Source of the DNA: Tenacibaculum soleae
Lineage (GTDB): Bacteria > Bacteroidota > Bacteroidia > Flavobacteriales > Flavobacteriaceae
Reading direction: 5' to 3'
Length of the DNA stretch: 64,000 bases
NCBI RefSeq assembly: GCF_001693415.1
Contig: NZ_MAKX01000001.1
Location: forward strand, 1,134,047-1,198,046
Of the stretch, positions 40,918 to 50,098 are shown piece after piece. Made by a program: the position numbers and the translations under genes. How positions within the stretch are numbered: the stretch's first letter is position 1; each line of letters begins with the position of its first letter. The notes below the pieces were generated by a model. It was not told where the DNA came from. It was given only the letters and a program-made list of their open reading frames with translations, and ran no database searches.

Positions 40918-42777
40918 TTAGTTTTTTAACCAAGCTTTCCTTAAAATTACTTTAGCGTTATTGGCAGGAAGATTTTCAATTAACAAGCCAGTACTTTCAC
41001 TGGTTGGTTGTACATAATTTCCTTTTAGTGTAATTAATTTTCCGTTTCTAGTAACTTCCATGGTTATTATATCTCCAGCTTTCCACAGCATAGTTTTTCC
41101 TATGACAGGACGAATATTTGCTAAAGATATTTTTTCGCCATTTACAGCTTCTAACACATCATTAGCTTCAATTCCAAAGGTAACTAAAGCAGAATTTGTT
41201 CTCTTAGTAAAAAAAACTTTTTGAGCCTCGTTAACAGAAATAAAAGGTTGTCCTTTTGAGTCGATAAAATAAGTAGCGTTTTCGGTTTTTGTTTCTTTTT
41301 TAACACCTACTTTTTTAAAGTATGTTTCGTAATTTATAGGTGTTGCTCCTTGTACATGGTTCTTAAAGAACTCGCCAACGGAAGGGTAAGTCATCTTTAC
41401 AATTTCATCAATAATTTTTTCATCTTTAAAAGCATTGTTTTTTCCGTACTTTTTAGATAAATCTAACATCATGTTTCTTACACCGTATGTACCGTTGCTT
41501 TCTTCTCTTAAAATAATATCTAAAACCATTCCAATTAAAGCACCTTTTTGATATACATTTCCGTAGTTTTTAGCATATTCAGGTTCTAAGATGTTTTTAC
41601 TCATTTTGGTAAAAGACATAGCATCGTTATAACGCATTGAAGAACCTATTTTTACGTTCATTTCATTAATAAATTCTTCTTCAGAAATTAAACCTTGATT
41701 TACTTGAAAAAGATTGGCAAAATATTCCGTCATCCCTTCATACATCCATAAATGCTCAGACATGTTGGCTTTGTTAAAATCGAATGTGTGAATTTCTTCA
41801 GAATGCACAGATAATGGCGAAACGATATGAAAAAATTCATGAGATACCGTTCCGTTAATCATATTACTAGCAAATTGTTTTTTGCCCATTGTTTCTGGAT
41901 AAACAACTGTAGTTGATGAACGGTGTTCTAAAGCTCCATATCCTTGAAATTTATAAACTTCAGGGTCAAATAAATATACTAAAACATTGTATTCATTTGT
42001 AGTTTCAAAGCCTTTTAAAAAGTTTGTTTGGGCAGTCATCATTGTTTTTAAAGCTTCTTCTAAATCTGTCGCTTTATGCTTGTTGTTAGGAGAGTATACT
42101 GCTAAATTAACATCAATTCCGTTTACTGTAAAATTAACGTTGTTTAACGGCGCGTACATAATCGGATTGTCAGAAATTTCATCATACCTAGGTGCTAAAA
42201 ACACATCTTTACTATTATCTGTTTTAGTCGTGTTTTTATTGATTAAAGATGAGGTTTCGTATAGGTTTGTTGGGTGCGTTACGGTAATTTCATAAGGCAA
42301 TTCTTTTTTATTATTAAAGTAACCAATAAACCCAGGTAGGTTTAATAAAAAGTTTTTACCCTCTTCAATATTAGTACCTGCCATTACATAAATTTTGTGC
42401 TCTTTTTCAGAATCGAAAGTATCCTCAACCCAGTAAGAAATTTTATCCATGTTCTTCGCATTGTTTATTTGCCAAGAATTTTCGCTTAATTTTGTAGTAA
42501 CTAATTCTTTTCCGTCGTAGTCAAAAGCTTTAAAGTCTGCAACAAATTTACCGTAGTTACTCATTGCATAGGTTCCGGGTACAATTGCAGGAATGTTATA
42601 AATAAGAGTTTTTTCTTTAATTTTCTGCGGATTTATCTCAACCATTATTTTATCATCAACAACAGTATTTAAGTCGATTGCAACAGCCACGGTTTGCGTG
42701 TTGTTTTGAACTGTTTTGTAAGTAGAACAGCTTGCTAGTAAGGCTATAAAAGCAGTTCCTAGTATAATTTTTTTCAT
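40918..42777 (-). CDS. M61-family glycyl-aminopeptidase-like lipoprotein
   Basis: This 619-residue exported metallopeptidase has lipobox LASC (C17). An N-terminal beta domain is followed by the gluzincin catalytic domain with zinc motif HEFFH (H313/H317, in VSHEFFHIVSPLSVHSEE). The downstream Glu-bearing segment is MSEHLWMYEGMTEYFANL. A C-terminal PDZ-like domain (about 520-600) carries VTFGIEANDVLEAVNGEKIS. Family M61 removes N-terminal Gly or Ala. A lipid anchor places it in the envelope, where it may trim imported peptides. It is monocistronic by its terminator. Confidence 0.92.
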   Translation of the reverse strand: MKKIILGTAFIALLASCSTYKTVQNNTQTVAVAIDLNTVVDDKIMVEINPQKIKEKTLIYNIPAIVPGTYAMSNYGKFVADFKAFDYDGKELVTTKLSENSWQINNAKNMDKISYWVEDTFDSEKEHKIYVMAGTNIEEGKNFLLNLPGFIGYFNNKKELPYEITVTHPTNLYETSSLINKNTTKTDNSKDVFLAPRYDEISDNPIMYAPLNNVNFTVNGIDVNLAVYSPNNKHKATDLEEALKTMMTAQTNFLKGFETTNEYNVLVYLFDPEVYKFQGYGALEHRSSTTVVYPETMGKKQFASNMINGTVSHEFFHIVSPLSVHSEEIHTFDFNKANMSEHLWMYEGMTEYFANLFQVNQGLISEEEFINEMNVKIGSSMRYNDAMSFTKMSKNILEPEYAKNYGNVYQKGALIGMVLDIILREESNGTYGVRNMMLDLSKKYGKNNAFKDEKIIDEIVKMTYPSVGEFFKNHVQGATPINYETYFKKVGVKKETKTENATYFIDSKGQPFISVNEAQKVFFTKRTNSALVTFGIEANDVLEAVNGEKISLANIRPVIGKTMLWKAGDIITMEVTRNGKLITLKGNYVQPTSESTGLLIENLPANNAKVILRKAWLKN

Positions 42778-42884
42778 GATTCGTATTTTATCTACTGCAT
42801 AAGTATTAATTTCTATAGAAATGTTACATTATTATTCATTTATTTAACACCTTTTTATGATAGGTAATTTCAACTAAAACGTTG

Positions 42885-42892
42885 TACCTTTG
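42885..42892 (+). promoter_or_regulatory. -7 box of the YgiQ gene
   Basis: TACCTTTG ends 7 bases before the ATG at 42900. The promoter lies inside any longer reading frame starting at a TTG at 42882, which fixes the ATG as start and implies a leaderless transcript. Confidence 0.6.
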
Positions 42893-42899
42893 CAACGGC

Positions 42900-44861
42900 A
42901 TGAGAATAAGACGAGTTTCAGATTGGTTACCGACTACAAATAAGGAGGTTAAGTTAAGAGGATGGGAAGAATTAGATGTAATTCTTTTTAGTGGAGATGC
43001 ATATGTAGATCATCCATCATTTGGTCCTGCAGTAATTGGGCGTATACTAGAAAGTTACGGGCTAAAAGTAGCCATTGTACCACAACCTAGTGTAAACGAT
43101 AACTTACAGGATTTTGAAAAGTTAGGAACCCCGCGTTTATTTTTTGCCATTACTGGTGGATGTATGGATCCGATGGTAAGTAATTACACCGCAAGTAAAC
43201 GTCGTAGAGATAAGGATGCTTATACTCCAAATGGTGATAAAGGTTTTAGACCAGATTACGCTACTTCGGTTTATTCAAAAATTTTAAAAGAAAAATTTCC
43301 AGACGTTCCGGTATTAATTGGAGGTATTGAAGCTTCATTACGTCGTGTAACTCATTACGATTACTGGTCAGATAAGTTATTGCCAACAATTTTAGAAACT
43401 TCTAAAGCGGATATGTTGGTATACGGAATGGGAGAACAACCGTTGCGTGAAATTGTTGAGTTACTGCAAAAAGGTGTTCCGTTTTCGAGCTTAAAAACCA
43501 TAAAACAAACAGCTGTTTTTGTTGAAGAAGGAGAGAAAATTCCGAAGAATAAAAATTGGAAAGATGTTGATATCAATTCGCATGAATTGTGTTTAAAAGA
43601 TAAAAAAGCATACGCATCAAACTTTAAAGTAATAGAGCAGGAGTCGAATAAATTATATGCGCGTCGTATTTTTCAAGAAGTAGGTGATAAGAAGCTGATG
43701 ATAAATCCGCCATATCCTACCATGACTGAAAAAGAAATTGATGCTTCTTTCGATTTGCCTTTTACACGTTTGCCGCATCCAAAATATAATAAGCGTGGGC
43801 CAATACCTGCGTTTGAAATGATTAAATTTTCAATAAATATTCACCGTGGATGTTTTGGAGGTTGTAGTTTTTGTACAATTTCTGCGCATCAAGGAAAATT
43901 TATTGCCAGTCGTAGTCAAGAATCTGTTTTAAAAGAAGTGGATGCCGTTGCGCAAATGGACGATTTTAAAGGTTATTTATCTGATATTGGCGGACCTTCT
44001 GCCAATATGTATAAGATGAAAGGTAAAATACAATCTATCTGTGATAAATGTGTGGCACCTTCTTGTATATCGCCAGTAATATGTAGTAATTTAGATACTT
44101 CTCATAAGCCGCTAACAAAATTATATCAAGCTGTAGATGCACATCCGAAGATAAAAAAATCATTTATAGGAAGTGGAATCAGGCACGATATGTTAGTGCC
44201 TGAGTTTAATAAAAATGCGGATCCGAAAGAGTTAGATGCGTATACCGAAGAGGTGATGACAAAGCACGTTTCTGGTCGTTTAAAAGTAGCGCCAGAACAT
44301 ACTTCTGATCCTGTTTTAAAATTGATGCGTAAGCCATCGTTTAAATATTTTCATTTATTTAAAGAACGATTTGATCGTATCAACATAAAAAAGAAATTAA
44401 AACTTCAGTTGATTCCTTACTTTATTTCAAGTCATCCAGCTTGTGAAAAAGAAGATATGGCAAATTTAGCTGCCGAAACTAAAGATATGGGTTTTCAGTT
44501 AGAGCAAGTACAAGGGTTTACGCCAACACCTATGACAGTTGCTACGGTAATTTATTATAGTGGTTACCATCCATACACTCTGAAACCAACAAAAACGCCT
44601 AAAACAGCTAAAGAAAAAGAAGATCAACATAAATTCTTTTTTTGGTATAAAAAGGAGAATAGAAAGTGGATTAAAGATACGTTAACTAAAGTTGGACGTA
44701 ACGATTTATTAAAAAAGTTATTGCCTGAAGATACTTCGTGGAAGAAAAATAAAGCAGGTAAAGCAAAAAATACGTTTGATGATACGGTAGAAAAGTTTAA
44801 TCCGAAATCTCGAAATTCAAGAAGAAAATCGAAAGGAAATTATAGTAAGAAGAGAAGGTAA
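42900..44861 (+). CDS. YgiQ-family radical SAM protein
   Basis: The ATG at 42900 gives 653 residues beginning MRIRRVSDWLPTTNKEV. A cobalamin-binding-like N-terminal region (about 20-130, GDAYVDHPSFGPAVIGRILE) precedes a radical SAM core with the 4Fe-4S motif CFGGCSFC (CxxxCxxC). Further cysteines in CDKCVAPSCISPVIC may hold a second cluster. The C-terminus is long and basic (KSRNSRRKSKGNYSKKRR), which suggests RNA binding. The family (YgiQ/UPF0313) is widespread but its reaction is, to my knowledge, undefined. It is monocistronic. Confidence 0.92.
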   Translation: MRIRRVSDWLPTTNKEVKLRGWEELDVILFSGDAYVDHPSFGPAVIGRILESYGLKVAIVPQPSVNDNLQDFEKLGTPRLFFAITGGCMDPMVSNYTASKRRRDKDAYTPNGDKGFRPDYATSVYSKILKEKFPDVPVLIGGIEASLRRVTHYDYWSDKLLPTILETSKADMLVYGMGEQPLREIVELLQKGVPFSSLKTIKQTAVFVEEGEKIPKNKNWKDVDINSHELCLKDKKAYASNFKVIEQESNKLYARRIFQEVGDKKLMINPPYPTMTEKEIDASFDLPFTRLPHPKYNKRGPIPAFEMIKFSINIHRGCFGGCSFCTISAHQGKFIASRSQESVLKEVDAVAQMDDFKGYLSDIGGPSANMYKMKGKIQSICDKCVAPSCISPVICSNLDTSHKPLTKLYQAVDAHPKIKKSFIGSGIRHDMLVPEFNKNADPKELDAYTEEVMTKHVSGRLKVAPEHTSDPVLKLMRKPSFKYFHLFKERFDRINIKKKLKLQLIPYFISSHPACEKEDMANLAAETKDMGFQLEQVQGFTPTPMTVATVIYYSGYHPYTLKPTKTPKTAKEKEDQHKFFFWYKKENRKWIKDTLTKVGRNDLLKKLLPEDTSWKKNKAGKAKNTFDDTVEKFNPKSRNSRRKSKGNYSKKRR

Positions 44862-44876
44862 AAGCTTTTAACATAA

Positions 44877-44912
44877 AAAAACTCAGTATTATCTAAATAT
44901 ACTGAGTTTTTT
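44877..44912. terminator. Bidirectional terminator
   Basis: AAAAACTCAGTAT / ATACTGAGTTTTT over a 9-base loop, between the convergent YgiQ gene and the GNAT gene at the end of the trp operon. A- and T-runs on both sides. Confidence 0.88.
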
Positions 44913-44918
44913 GTTTTC

Positions 44919-45347
44919 TTAACTTGATGTAAATAAGCGTTCCATTACGATATACTGAATCCCACCTTTTTCAAATTTTTTATTGGTTGGTTTTAAATCG
45001 AATTTTTCATAGAAGGTTGATTTTTCTACTCGAGCATTGCACCATAATTTACGGGTTCCTTCTTTTTTTGCTGATACGATTACTTTTTGTAATAAAACTG
45101 TTCCGTATCCCAATCCTTGAAATTCAACTAGTGTTGCAAATTTTCGAAACTGTACCTCATTATTAACAGTAAATAATGAAACTATTGATGTTAGCGTGTC
45201 GTTTACATACAAACCCAAATGTTTTCCGTTCTTATCGTCTGGTAACTCAACATAGGTTAATGGTTTGTTTGGCCACATAACTTTGTGTCGAATATGTAAA
45301 GTCTCAACAATAGAAATTTCTTTAATTTCAAAGCGTTTGTTTTTCAA
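44919..45347 (-). CDS. GNAT-family N-acetyltransferase
   Basis: This 142-residue protein has the GNAT fold: FATLVEFQGLGYGTVLLQKVI provides the Q/R-x-x-G-x-G/A acetyl-CoA loop (FQGLGYG), followed by WCNARVEKSTFYEKFDLKP. It is cytoplasmic. The acceptor is unknown. Its ATG is 18 bases after the trpA stop with no terminator between, so it is the last gene of the trp transcript. Whether it has a role linked to tryptophan cannot be said. Confidence 0.88.
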   Translation of the reverse strand: MKNKRFEIKEISIVETLHIRHKVMWPNKPLTYVELPDDKNGKHLGLYVNDTLTSIVSLFTVNNEVQFRKFATLVEFQGLGYGTVLLQKVIVSAKKEGTRKLWCNARVEKSTFYEKFDLKPTNKKFEKGGIQYIVMERLFTSS

Positions 45348-45365
45348 TGATAATATGATTAAAAT

Positions 45366-46130
45366 TTATCGAATTGATTTTATAAAAGGAGCAATTCCTT
45401 CAACACCTTCTTTACCTAAATTTTTGATAAAAGCAGAACCAATTATGGCTCCGTTCATATAATTACAAGCAGTTGAAAAAGTTTTTTTATCAGAAATACC
45501 AAAACCTACAATTAAATTACTTTGTAATTGCATTGCGTTTATGCGGTTAAAATAATCGATTTGTTGTTGTGAAATTTCACCTTTTGCACCTGTAATACTT
45601 GCATTAGCAACTACGTAGATAAATGATTTAGTATAAGAATCTATTTTTTTAATTCGCTCTTCAGAGGTGTGTGGTGTTATTAAAAACACGTTATTGATTC
45701 CGTATTTATCAAATAATTGTTGATAATGATTTTCAAATTCAATCATTGGTAAATCAGGAATAATAACTGTGTCAATTCCGCATTCGTTTACTTTTTGACA
45801 GAATTTTTCTTCACCATACTTTAGCATCTGATTTAAGTAGCCCATCAAAACTAAAGGTGTTTTGTTGGTGTTTTTTATTGATAAAAGTTGGTCGAAAATC
45901 ACATCTAAATTAATTCCGTTTTGCAATGCAATTTGGCTACTATCCTGAATTGTTGGGCCATCTGCTAATGGATCAGAATAGGGTAAACCTACTTCAATAA
46001 AGTCAACATCGTTTTTTGAAAGTTCAGAAATAACTTTTGTTGTGTCGTTTAATTTAGGAAAACCAGAAGTAAAGTAAATTGATAATAAATTTTTATTTTT
46101 TTGCTGAAATATTTGTTGAATTGAGTTCAT
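45366..46130 (-). CDS. trpA: Tryptophan synthase alpha chain
   Basis: TrpA cleaves indole-3-glycerol phosphate to indole and glyceraldehyde 3-phosphate, channelled to TrpB. The 254-residue TIM barrel has the catalytic FIEVGLPYSDPLADGP region (Glu and Asp active-site acids). GYLNQMLKYGEEKF, the phosphate-binding VGFGIS loop and GAIIGSAFIK follow. The length is near the family norm. It is the seventh trp gene. A GTCA-bounded repeat fills the gap from trpB. Confidence 0.96.
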   Translation of the reverse strand: MNSIQQIFQQKNKNLLSIYFTSGFPKLNDTTKVISELSKNDVDFIEVGLPYSDPLADGPTIQDSSQIALQNGINLDVIFDQLLSIKNTNKTPLVLMGYLNQMLKYGEEKFCQKVNECGIDTVIIPDLPMIEFENHYQQLFDKYGINNVFLITPHTSEERIKKIDSYTKSFIYVVANASITGAKGEISQQQIDYFNRINAMQLQSNLIVGFGISDKKTFSTACNYMNGAIIGSAFIKNLGKEGVEGIAPFIKSIR

Positions 46131-46143
46131 TATTTAATTTTTA

Positions 46144-46239
46144 TGTCAGTTCGAGTATTTCCTGAAAGAAAATATATCGAAAACTAATTACATCTCGATA
46201 CTAATTTGTTCATTTTTCACAAATTCACTCGATGCGACA
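46144..46239. repeat. GTCA-bounded palindromic repeat, family C
   Basis: The left end TGTCAGTTCGAGT and the right end ACTCGATGCGACA are imperfect inverted repeats (10 of 13). An internal hairpin TATCGA...TCGATA lies between. It occupies nearly the whole trpB-trpA spacer. A shorter relative is at 49009-49056. Confidence 0.7.
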
Positions 46240-46240
46240 G

Positions 46241-47416
46241 CTATTTTAAATGTTTAATATACGTTTCTAAATCTTTGTCGCCTCTTCCTGATAAATTAAT
46301 AACAATTACTTGATTCCCTTTTAAATCCATCTTAGGTAAAACGGCTAAAGCGTGTGCGGTTTCTAGCGCAGGGATAATTCCTTCTATTTTTGTTAATTCA
46401 TAAGCAGCTTCTAGTGCCTCTTTATCAGTAGCATTCATAAATGTAGCTCTTTTTTCATCAAACAAAAAAGCATGTAAAGGGCCAACACCTGGGTAATCTA
46501 GTCCTGCAGAAATAGAATATGGTTCAATTATTTGTCCGTATTCATCTTGCATTAAAATAGTTTTACTACCATGAATTACACCAACTTCTCCTAGTTGTGA
46601 AGTGGCAGCACTTTCGCCAGAATCAACTCCTAGGCCAGCTGCTTCTACAGCAATTAATTCTACATCTTTATCCTCTAAATAATGATAAAAAGCACCTGCA
46701 GCATTAGAGCCACCTCCAACACAGGCAATAATTGTATCAGGGTTTTCTTTACCAGTTTGTTCTTTTAATTGAATTTTCATTTCTTCTGAAATAACAGCTT
46801 GCAAACGCGCTACCATATCAGGATAAGGATGCGGGCCTACAACCGAGCCTATTAGATAATAAGTATCAGGGTTTTGAATCCAATAGCGAATTGCTTCATT
46901 GGTAGCATCTTTTAGGGTTTTACTTCCGCTTGTGGCAGCAACAACTTTAGCGCCAAGCATTTTCATACGAGCTACGTTTGGAGCTTGACGTTCAATATCA
47001 ATTTCACCCATAAAAACAGTACATTCTAAACCCATTAAAGCACAAACTGTAGCGGTTGCAACTCCGTGTTGACCAGCACCAGTTTCAGCAATGATTTTAG
47101 TTTTCCCTAAATGTTTTGCAACTAAAATCTGACCTATAGTGTTGTTTACTTTATGTGCTCCTGTGTGATTTAAATCTTCTCGTTTTAAATAAATGGTTGC
47201 TCCATATTTTTCAGATAAACGTTTTGCTAAGTATAGCGGACTTGGTCGGCCAACATAATGTTGCAATAAGTCTTTATATTCATTTTGAAATGCTTCAGAT
47301 TCTAAAATTTTCAAATAATTATCTTCTAATTCTTTTACGTTTGGGTATAGCAATTCAGGTATAAATGCACCTCCAAATTGTCCGTAATAACCGTCTTTGT
47401 TAGGTTGAAATTTCAT
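46241..47416 (-). CDS. trpB: Tryptophan synthase beta chain
   Basis: TrpB condenses indole with serine using PLP. The 391-residue protein is of the TrpB1 type. PLP lysine K89 lies in [11 protein letters not shown], with [24 protein letters not shown] (phosphate cup), [13 protein letters not shown] and the C-terminal NLSGRGDKD. All catalytic residues are present. The gene sits between trpF and trpA and is flanked on both sides by palindromic repeats. Confidence 0.97.
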   Translation of the reverse strand: MKFQPNKDGYYGQFGGAFIPELLYPNVKELEDNYLKILESEAFQNEYKDLLQHYVGRPSPLYLAKRLSEKYGATIYLKREDLNHTGAHKVNNTIGQILVAKHLGKTKIIAETGAGQHGVATATVCALMGLECTVFMGEIDIERQAPNVARMKMLGAKVVAATSGSKTLKDATNEAIRYWIQNPDTYYLIGSVVGPHPYPDMVARLQAVISEEMKIQLKEQTGKENPDTIIACVGGGSNAAGAFYHYLEDKDVELIAVEAAGLGVDSGESAATSQLGEVGVIHGSKTILMQDEYGQIIEPYSISAGLDYPGVGPLHAFLFDEKRATFMNATDKEALEAAYELTKIEGIIPALETAHALAVLPKMDLKGNQVIVINLSGRGDKDLETYIKHLK

Positions 47417-47430
47417 TTGATATATCTTTC

Positions 47431-47490
47431 TGTCATTCTTGTGTAAACAGGAATCTCGTAATGAGAAGTTACAACAAGTTTAGCTTGACT
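47431..47490. repeat. Composite GTCA-bounded repeat (families D and B)
   Basis: The left half TGTCATTCTTGTGTAAACAG then GAATCTC is one element type. The right half, on the minus strand, reads GTCAAGCTAAACTTGTTGTA then ACTTCTCA, a family B copy. The two together make a GTCA...TGAC-bounded unit filling the trpF-trpB gap. Confidence 0.6.
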
Positions 47491-47498
47491 GGTTTTTA

Positions 47499-48158
47499 TT
47501 ATAGTTTTAACTCTTGTTTGAACTTTTTTATTTTTTCAACTGATTTTAAACCAACAGTTGTTTCAAATTTACTATTTACATCTAAGGCATAAATAGGTAG
47601 TTTTTTTGATTGTAATTTATTTACCTCCTTTGTTTCATTAAGCCCAATTCCTCCGCTTAAAAAAAAAGGTTTTGTAAAAGGATATTTTTCTAAAACCTTC
47701 CAATTAAATGTGATTCCATTGCCACCTCTTTCTTTTCCTTTGGTGTCAAATAAAAAATAATCAACAATTTGTTCATAAGGTTTTAAAATCTCGAAATTAA
47801 ATTCGTTTTTAATACCGAATACTTTTACAATTTCAGGTGTTTTGTATTTTGCTTTTTGATGTTTTTCAGAAATACTTTCTTTAAAAATAATTTTTAATTG
47901 TTGAATGTATTCTGCGGTTTCATCACCATGTAATTGCACCATGTTTAAACCATATTCTTCAACTAACGAAACCACAATTTCAGGGATTTCATTTACAAAA
48001 ACCCCCGCTTTTTTAATTTCCTTAGGTAGCTCAGGAATAATTCCTTCAAAATTTCTTTTAGATTTTTCATAGAAAATAAATCCCAAATAATCAGGTTGCA
48101 ACATGGCAACTTGTTGGATATTTTCTATGTATTTCATTCCGCAGACTTTTAGTTTCAT
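47499..48158 (-). CDS. trpF: Phosphoribosylanthranilate isomerase
   Basis: TrpF converts phosphoribosylanthranilate to CdRP by an Amadori rearrangement. The 219-residue TIM barrel has KVCGMKYIENI with the catalytic Cys, and LGFIFYEKSKRNF. VQLHGDE, the general acid Asp in FLFDTKGKERGGNG, FFLSGGIGL and ALDVNSKFE (phosphate loops) follow. It is a separate gene, not fused to trpC as in E. coli. Confidence 0.95.
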   Translation of the reverse strand: MKLKVCGMKYIENIQQVAMLQPDYLGFIFYEKSKRNFEGIIPELPKEIKKAGVFVNEIPEIVVSLVEEYGLNMVQLHGDETAEYIQQLKIIFKESISEKHQKAKYKTPEIVKVFGIKNEFNFEILKPYEQIVDYFLFDTKGKERGGNGITFNWKVLEKYPFTKPFFLSGGIGLNETKEVNKLQSKKLPIYALDVNSKFETTVGLKSVEKIKKFKQELKL

Positions 48159-48169
48159 GCTTTTCTATA

Positions 48170-48198
48170 ATGAGATACTGAGGTAAGTTCAGTATAAA
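48170..48198 (-). repeat. GTCA-type repeat, family B, decayed
   Basis: TGAGATACTGAGGTAAGTTC then AGTATAA is a decayed minus-strand copy of the family B hairpin (CTGAA/TTCAG). It lies in the 48-base trpC-trpF spacer. Confidence 0.5.
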
Positions 48199-48206
48199 GT
48201 TTGTAA

Positions 48207-48995
48207 TTATCGTATTTGATTAATAAAATCTTTACAAGCTTCGCCTGGATTATTAGTTTTCATAAAGTTTTCACCAATTAAAAAACCTTGAAAACCATGT
48301 TCTTTTAAACCTGTTATAATTCTTGGGTCTGAAATACCACTTTCAGAAACTTTAATACAAGTGTCTGGAATTTGGTTCGCTAATTTTATTGAGTGCTCTA
48401 AATCTACCTCGAAAGTTTTTAAATTACGGTTATTGATACCAATAATTTTATTGTTTAAATCGTTAATTTTATCTAAATCTTCTTGTGTATGCACTTCGTA
48501 TAAAACCTCTAAACCTAGGTCGTTAGCTAGTTGTCCGTAATTTTTTAGTTCTTGGGCTGTTAAACAAGCGGCAATTAATAAAATAACATCAGCACCAATT
48601 GCTTTGGCTTCAACAATTTGAAATCCGTCTACAATAAAATCTTTTCTAAGAATAGGTGTTTGTTGATTAATAACTCTAGCTTCCATTAAATCTGCCATGG
48701 TACCGCCAAAAAAAGAAGTGTCCGTTAAAATAGATTGCGCTGCAACGTTAGCATCTAAATATCCGTTGGTTACATCGGCAATGGTAGCTTTATCATTAAT
48801 AATTCCTTTAGAAGGAGATTGACGTTTAAACTCGGCAATAATTCCTGTTGAATTTGGTGTAAGTAACGATTTTTTTAATGAGAAAGATTCGTTTTTAAAA
48901 TTAGGGCTTTCAACTAATTTTTTAACAGGAATTTCAGCTTTTATTTTAGCGACTTCTGTTTTTTTAAACGCGATTATTTTATCTAGTATTGTCAT
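48207..48995 (-). CDS. trpC: Indole-3-glycerol phosphate synthase
   Basis: TrpC closes the indole ring from CdRP. I use the ATG at 48995 (262 residues, MTILDKIIAFKKTEV). A GTG six codons upstream would run into the repeat at 49009. Motifs: IAEFKRQSPSKG with the catalytic Lys, ILTDTSFFGGTM, PILRKDFIVDGFQI, GINNRNLKTFEVDL with the Asn-Arg pair, VSESGI and GFLIGENFM. It is a free-standing enzyme between trpD and trpF. Confidence 0.96.
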   Translation of the reverse strand: MTILDKIIAFKKTEVAKIKAEIPVKKLVESPNFKNESFSLKKSLLTPNSTGIIAEFKRQSPSKGIINDKATIADVTNGYLDANVAAQSILTDTSFFGGTMADLMEARVINQQTPILRKDFIVDGFQIVEAKAIGADVILLIAACLTAQELKNYGQLANDLGLEVLYEVHTQEDLDKINDLNNKIIGINNRNLKTFEVDLEHSIKLANQIPDTCIKVSESGISDPRIITGLKEHGFQGFLIGENFMKTNNPGEACKDFINQIR

Positions 48996-49008
48996 ATTGC
49001 TATTCTTT

Positions 49009-49056
49009 GTCACTTCGAGTGATTTTCGATTTTATGAGAAAATAGTATCGAGAACT
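49009..49056 (-). repeat. GTCA-bounded repeat, family C, short copy
   Basis: TGTCACTTCGAGTGATTTTCG followed by AAAATAGTATCGAGAACT on the plus strand shows the same TTCGAGT and TATCGAGA blocks as the 46144 element. It fills the trpD-trpC spacer. Confidence 0.65.
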
Positions 49057-49063
49057 TTTTTAT

Positions 49064-50053
49064 TTATAAATTTATTAATTTTTCTAATGTTTGTTTTGCT
49101 TTTAATCCTAACAAAGAATCTTTTGCTTCTTCGTAAGCATCTTGAAAACTTTTCTTGTCATTAACAATTTTCAAAGCGAATGCTGCGTTTGTTAATACTA
49201 CACTATTTTGAGCTTCGGTACCATTTCCGTTAATAATATTTTTAAATATTTTTGCGGCATCAGCAACAGACTTTCCTCCAAAGATAGCAGATTGTTCAAT
49301 TCTTTTTTGATTTAAATCTTCAGGGTTTATTAATTGTTCTCCTTTTTTGGTAAACAATTTAAATCCACTTGTTAAAGATATTTCATCATAGCCATCTAAG
49401 GTATGAACAATACCATAATTTGTATTTTCCTCTTGTAAAATATAATTATACAAACGAGCTACTTCTAAATTAAAGGTTCCTAATAGTTGGTTTTTAGGTG
49501 AACTAGGATTTACTAAAGGACCTAACATGTTAAAAAATGTTTTTAACGCTAAGGCTTTTCTGGTAGCACTTACGGCTTTCATTGCTGGATGAAATTTAGG
49601 AGCGTGTAAAAAACAAATATTTGCTTGCTCTAAATGTGATTTTAAAACGGTTTCATCGTTGGTAAACTGATATCCAAAACTTTCTAACATATCAGATGAC
49701 CCAGATTGTGATGAAACTGAATAATTACCATGTTTTGCTACTTTTTGTCCGGTTCCGGCAACAATAAAAGAAGTCAGGGTTGATATGTTAAAGGTGTCTT
49801 TACCATCACCACCAGTACCAACAATATCAATGGTGTTGTAATCAGAAAAATCTACTTTTATAGCCAGCTCTACTAAAGCGTTTCTAAAACCTGAAAGTTC
49901 ATCAACAGTTATTGGTCGCATCATAAAAACAGTCATGAATGAGGCTAAATGTGCTTCGTTAAATTTACCTGAAGTAATATCAATTAATACTTGTTTGGCT
50001 TCGGTTTTTGATAACTTTTTGTGCTGGTATAAGTTGTTTAAAATATCTTTCAT
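49064..50053 (-). CDS. trpD: Anthranilate phosphoribosyltransferase
   Basis: TrpD joins anthranilate and PRPP. The 329-residue protein has an N-terminal helical domain (MKDILNNLYQHKKLSKTEA). The PRPP-binding IDIVGTGGDGKDTFNIST is followed by AKHGNYSVSSQSGSSDML, FLHAPKFHPAMKAV and RKALALKTFFNMLGPLVNP. HTLDGYDEISL closes the active site. It is free-standing, not fused to the glutaminase. It is 45 bases downstream of trpG, the only trp junction before trpA without a repeat. Confidence 0.96.
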   Translation of the reverse strand: MKDILNNLYQHKKLSKTEAKQVLIDITSGKFNEAHLASFMTVFMMRPITVDELSGFRNALVELAIKVDFSDYNTIDIVGTGGDGKDTFNISTLTSFIVAGTGQKVAKHGNYSVSSQSGSSDMLESFGYQFTNDETVLKSHLEQANICFLHAPKFHPAMKAVSATRKALALKTFFNMLGPLVNPSSPKNQLLGTFNLEVARLYNYILQEENTNYGIVHTLDGYDEISLTSGFKLFTKKGEQLINPEDLNQKRIEQSAIFGGKSVADAAKIFKNIINGNGTEAQNSVVLTNAAFALKIVNDKKSFQDAYEEAKDSLLGLKAKQTLEKLINL

Positions 50054-50098
50054 TTGTTGTTTATTACTTTGTTGGCAAAAATGTTTTTTGTGTAACGA

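Noticed and set aside
40841..40933. A 31-residue N-terminal extension of the CocE/NonD hydrolase
   Set aside because: It overlaps a strong terminator and would place the lipoprotein signal internally.
42882..42899. An extended YgiQ start at a TTG
   Set aside because: The extra codons lie on the -7 promoter box TACCTTTG; the ATG at 42900 matches the family N-terminus.
48996..49013. A GTG start for trpC
   Set aside because: It would read into the dispersed repeat; the ATG at 48995 gives the usual N-terminus.
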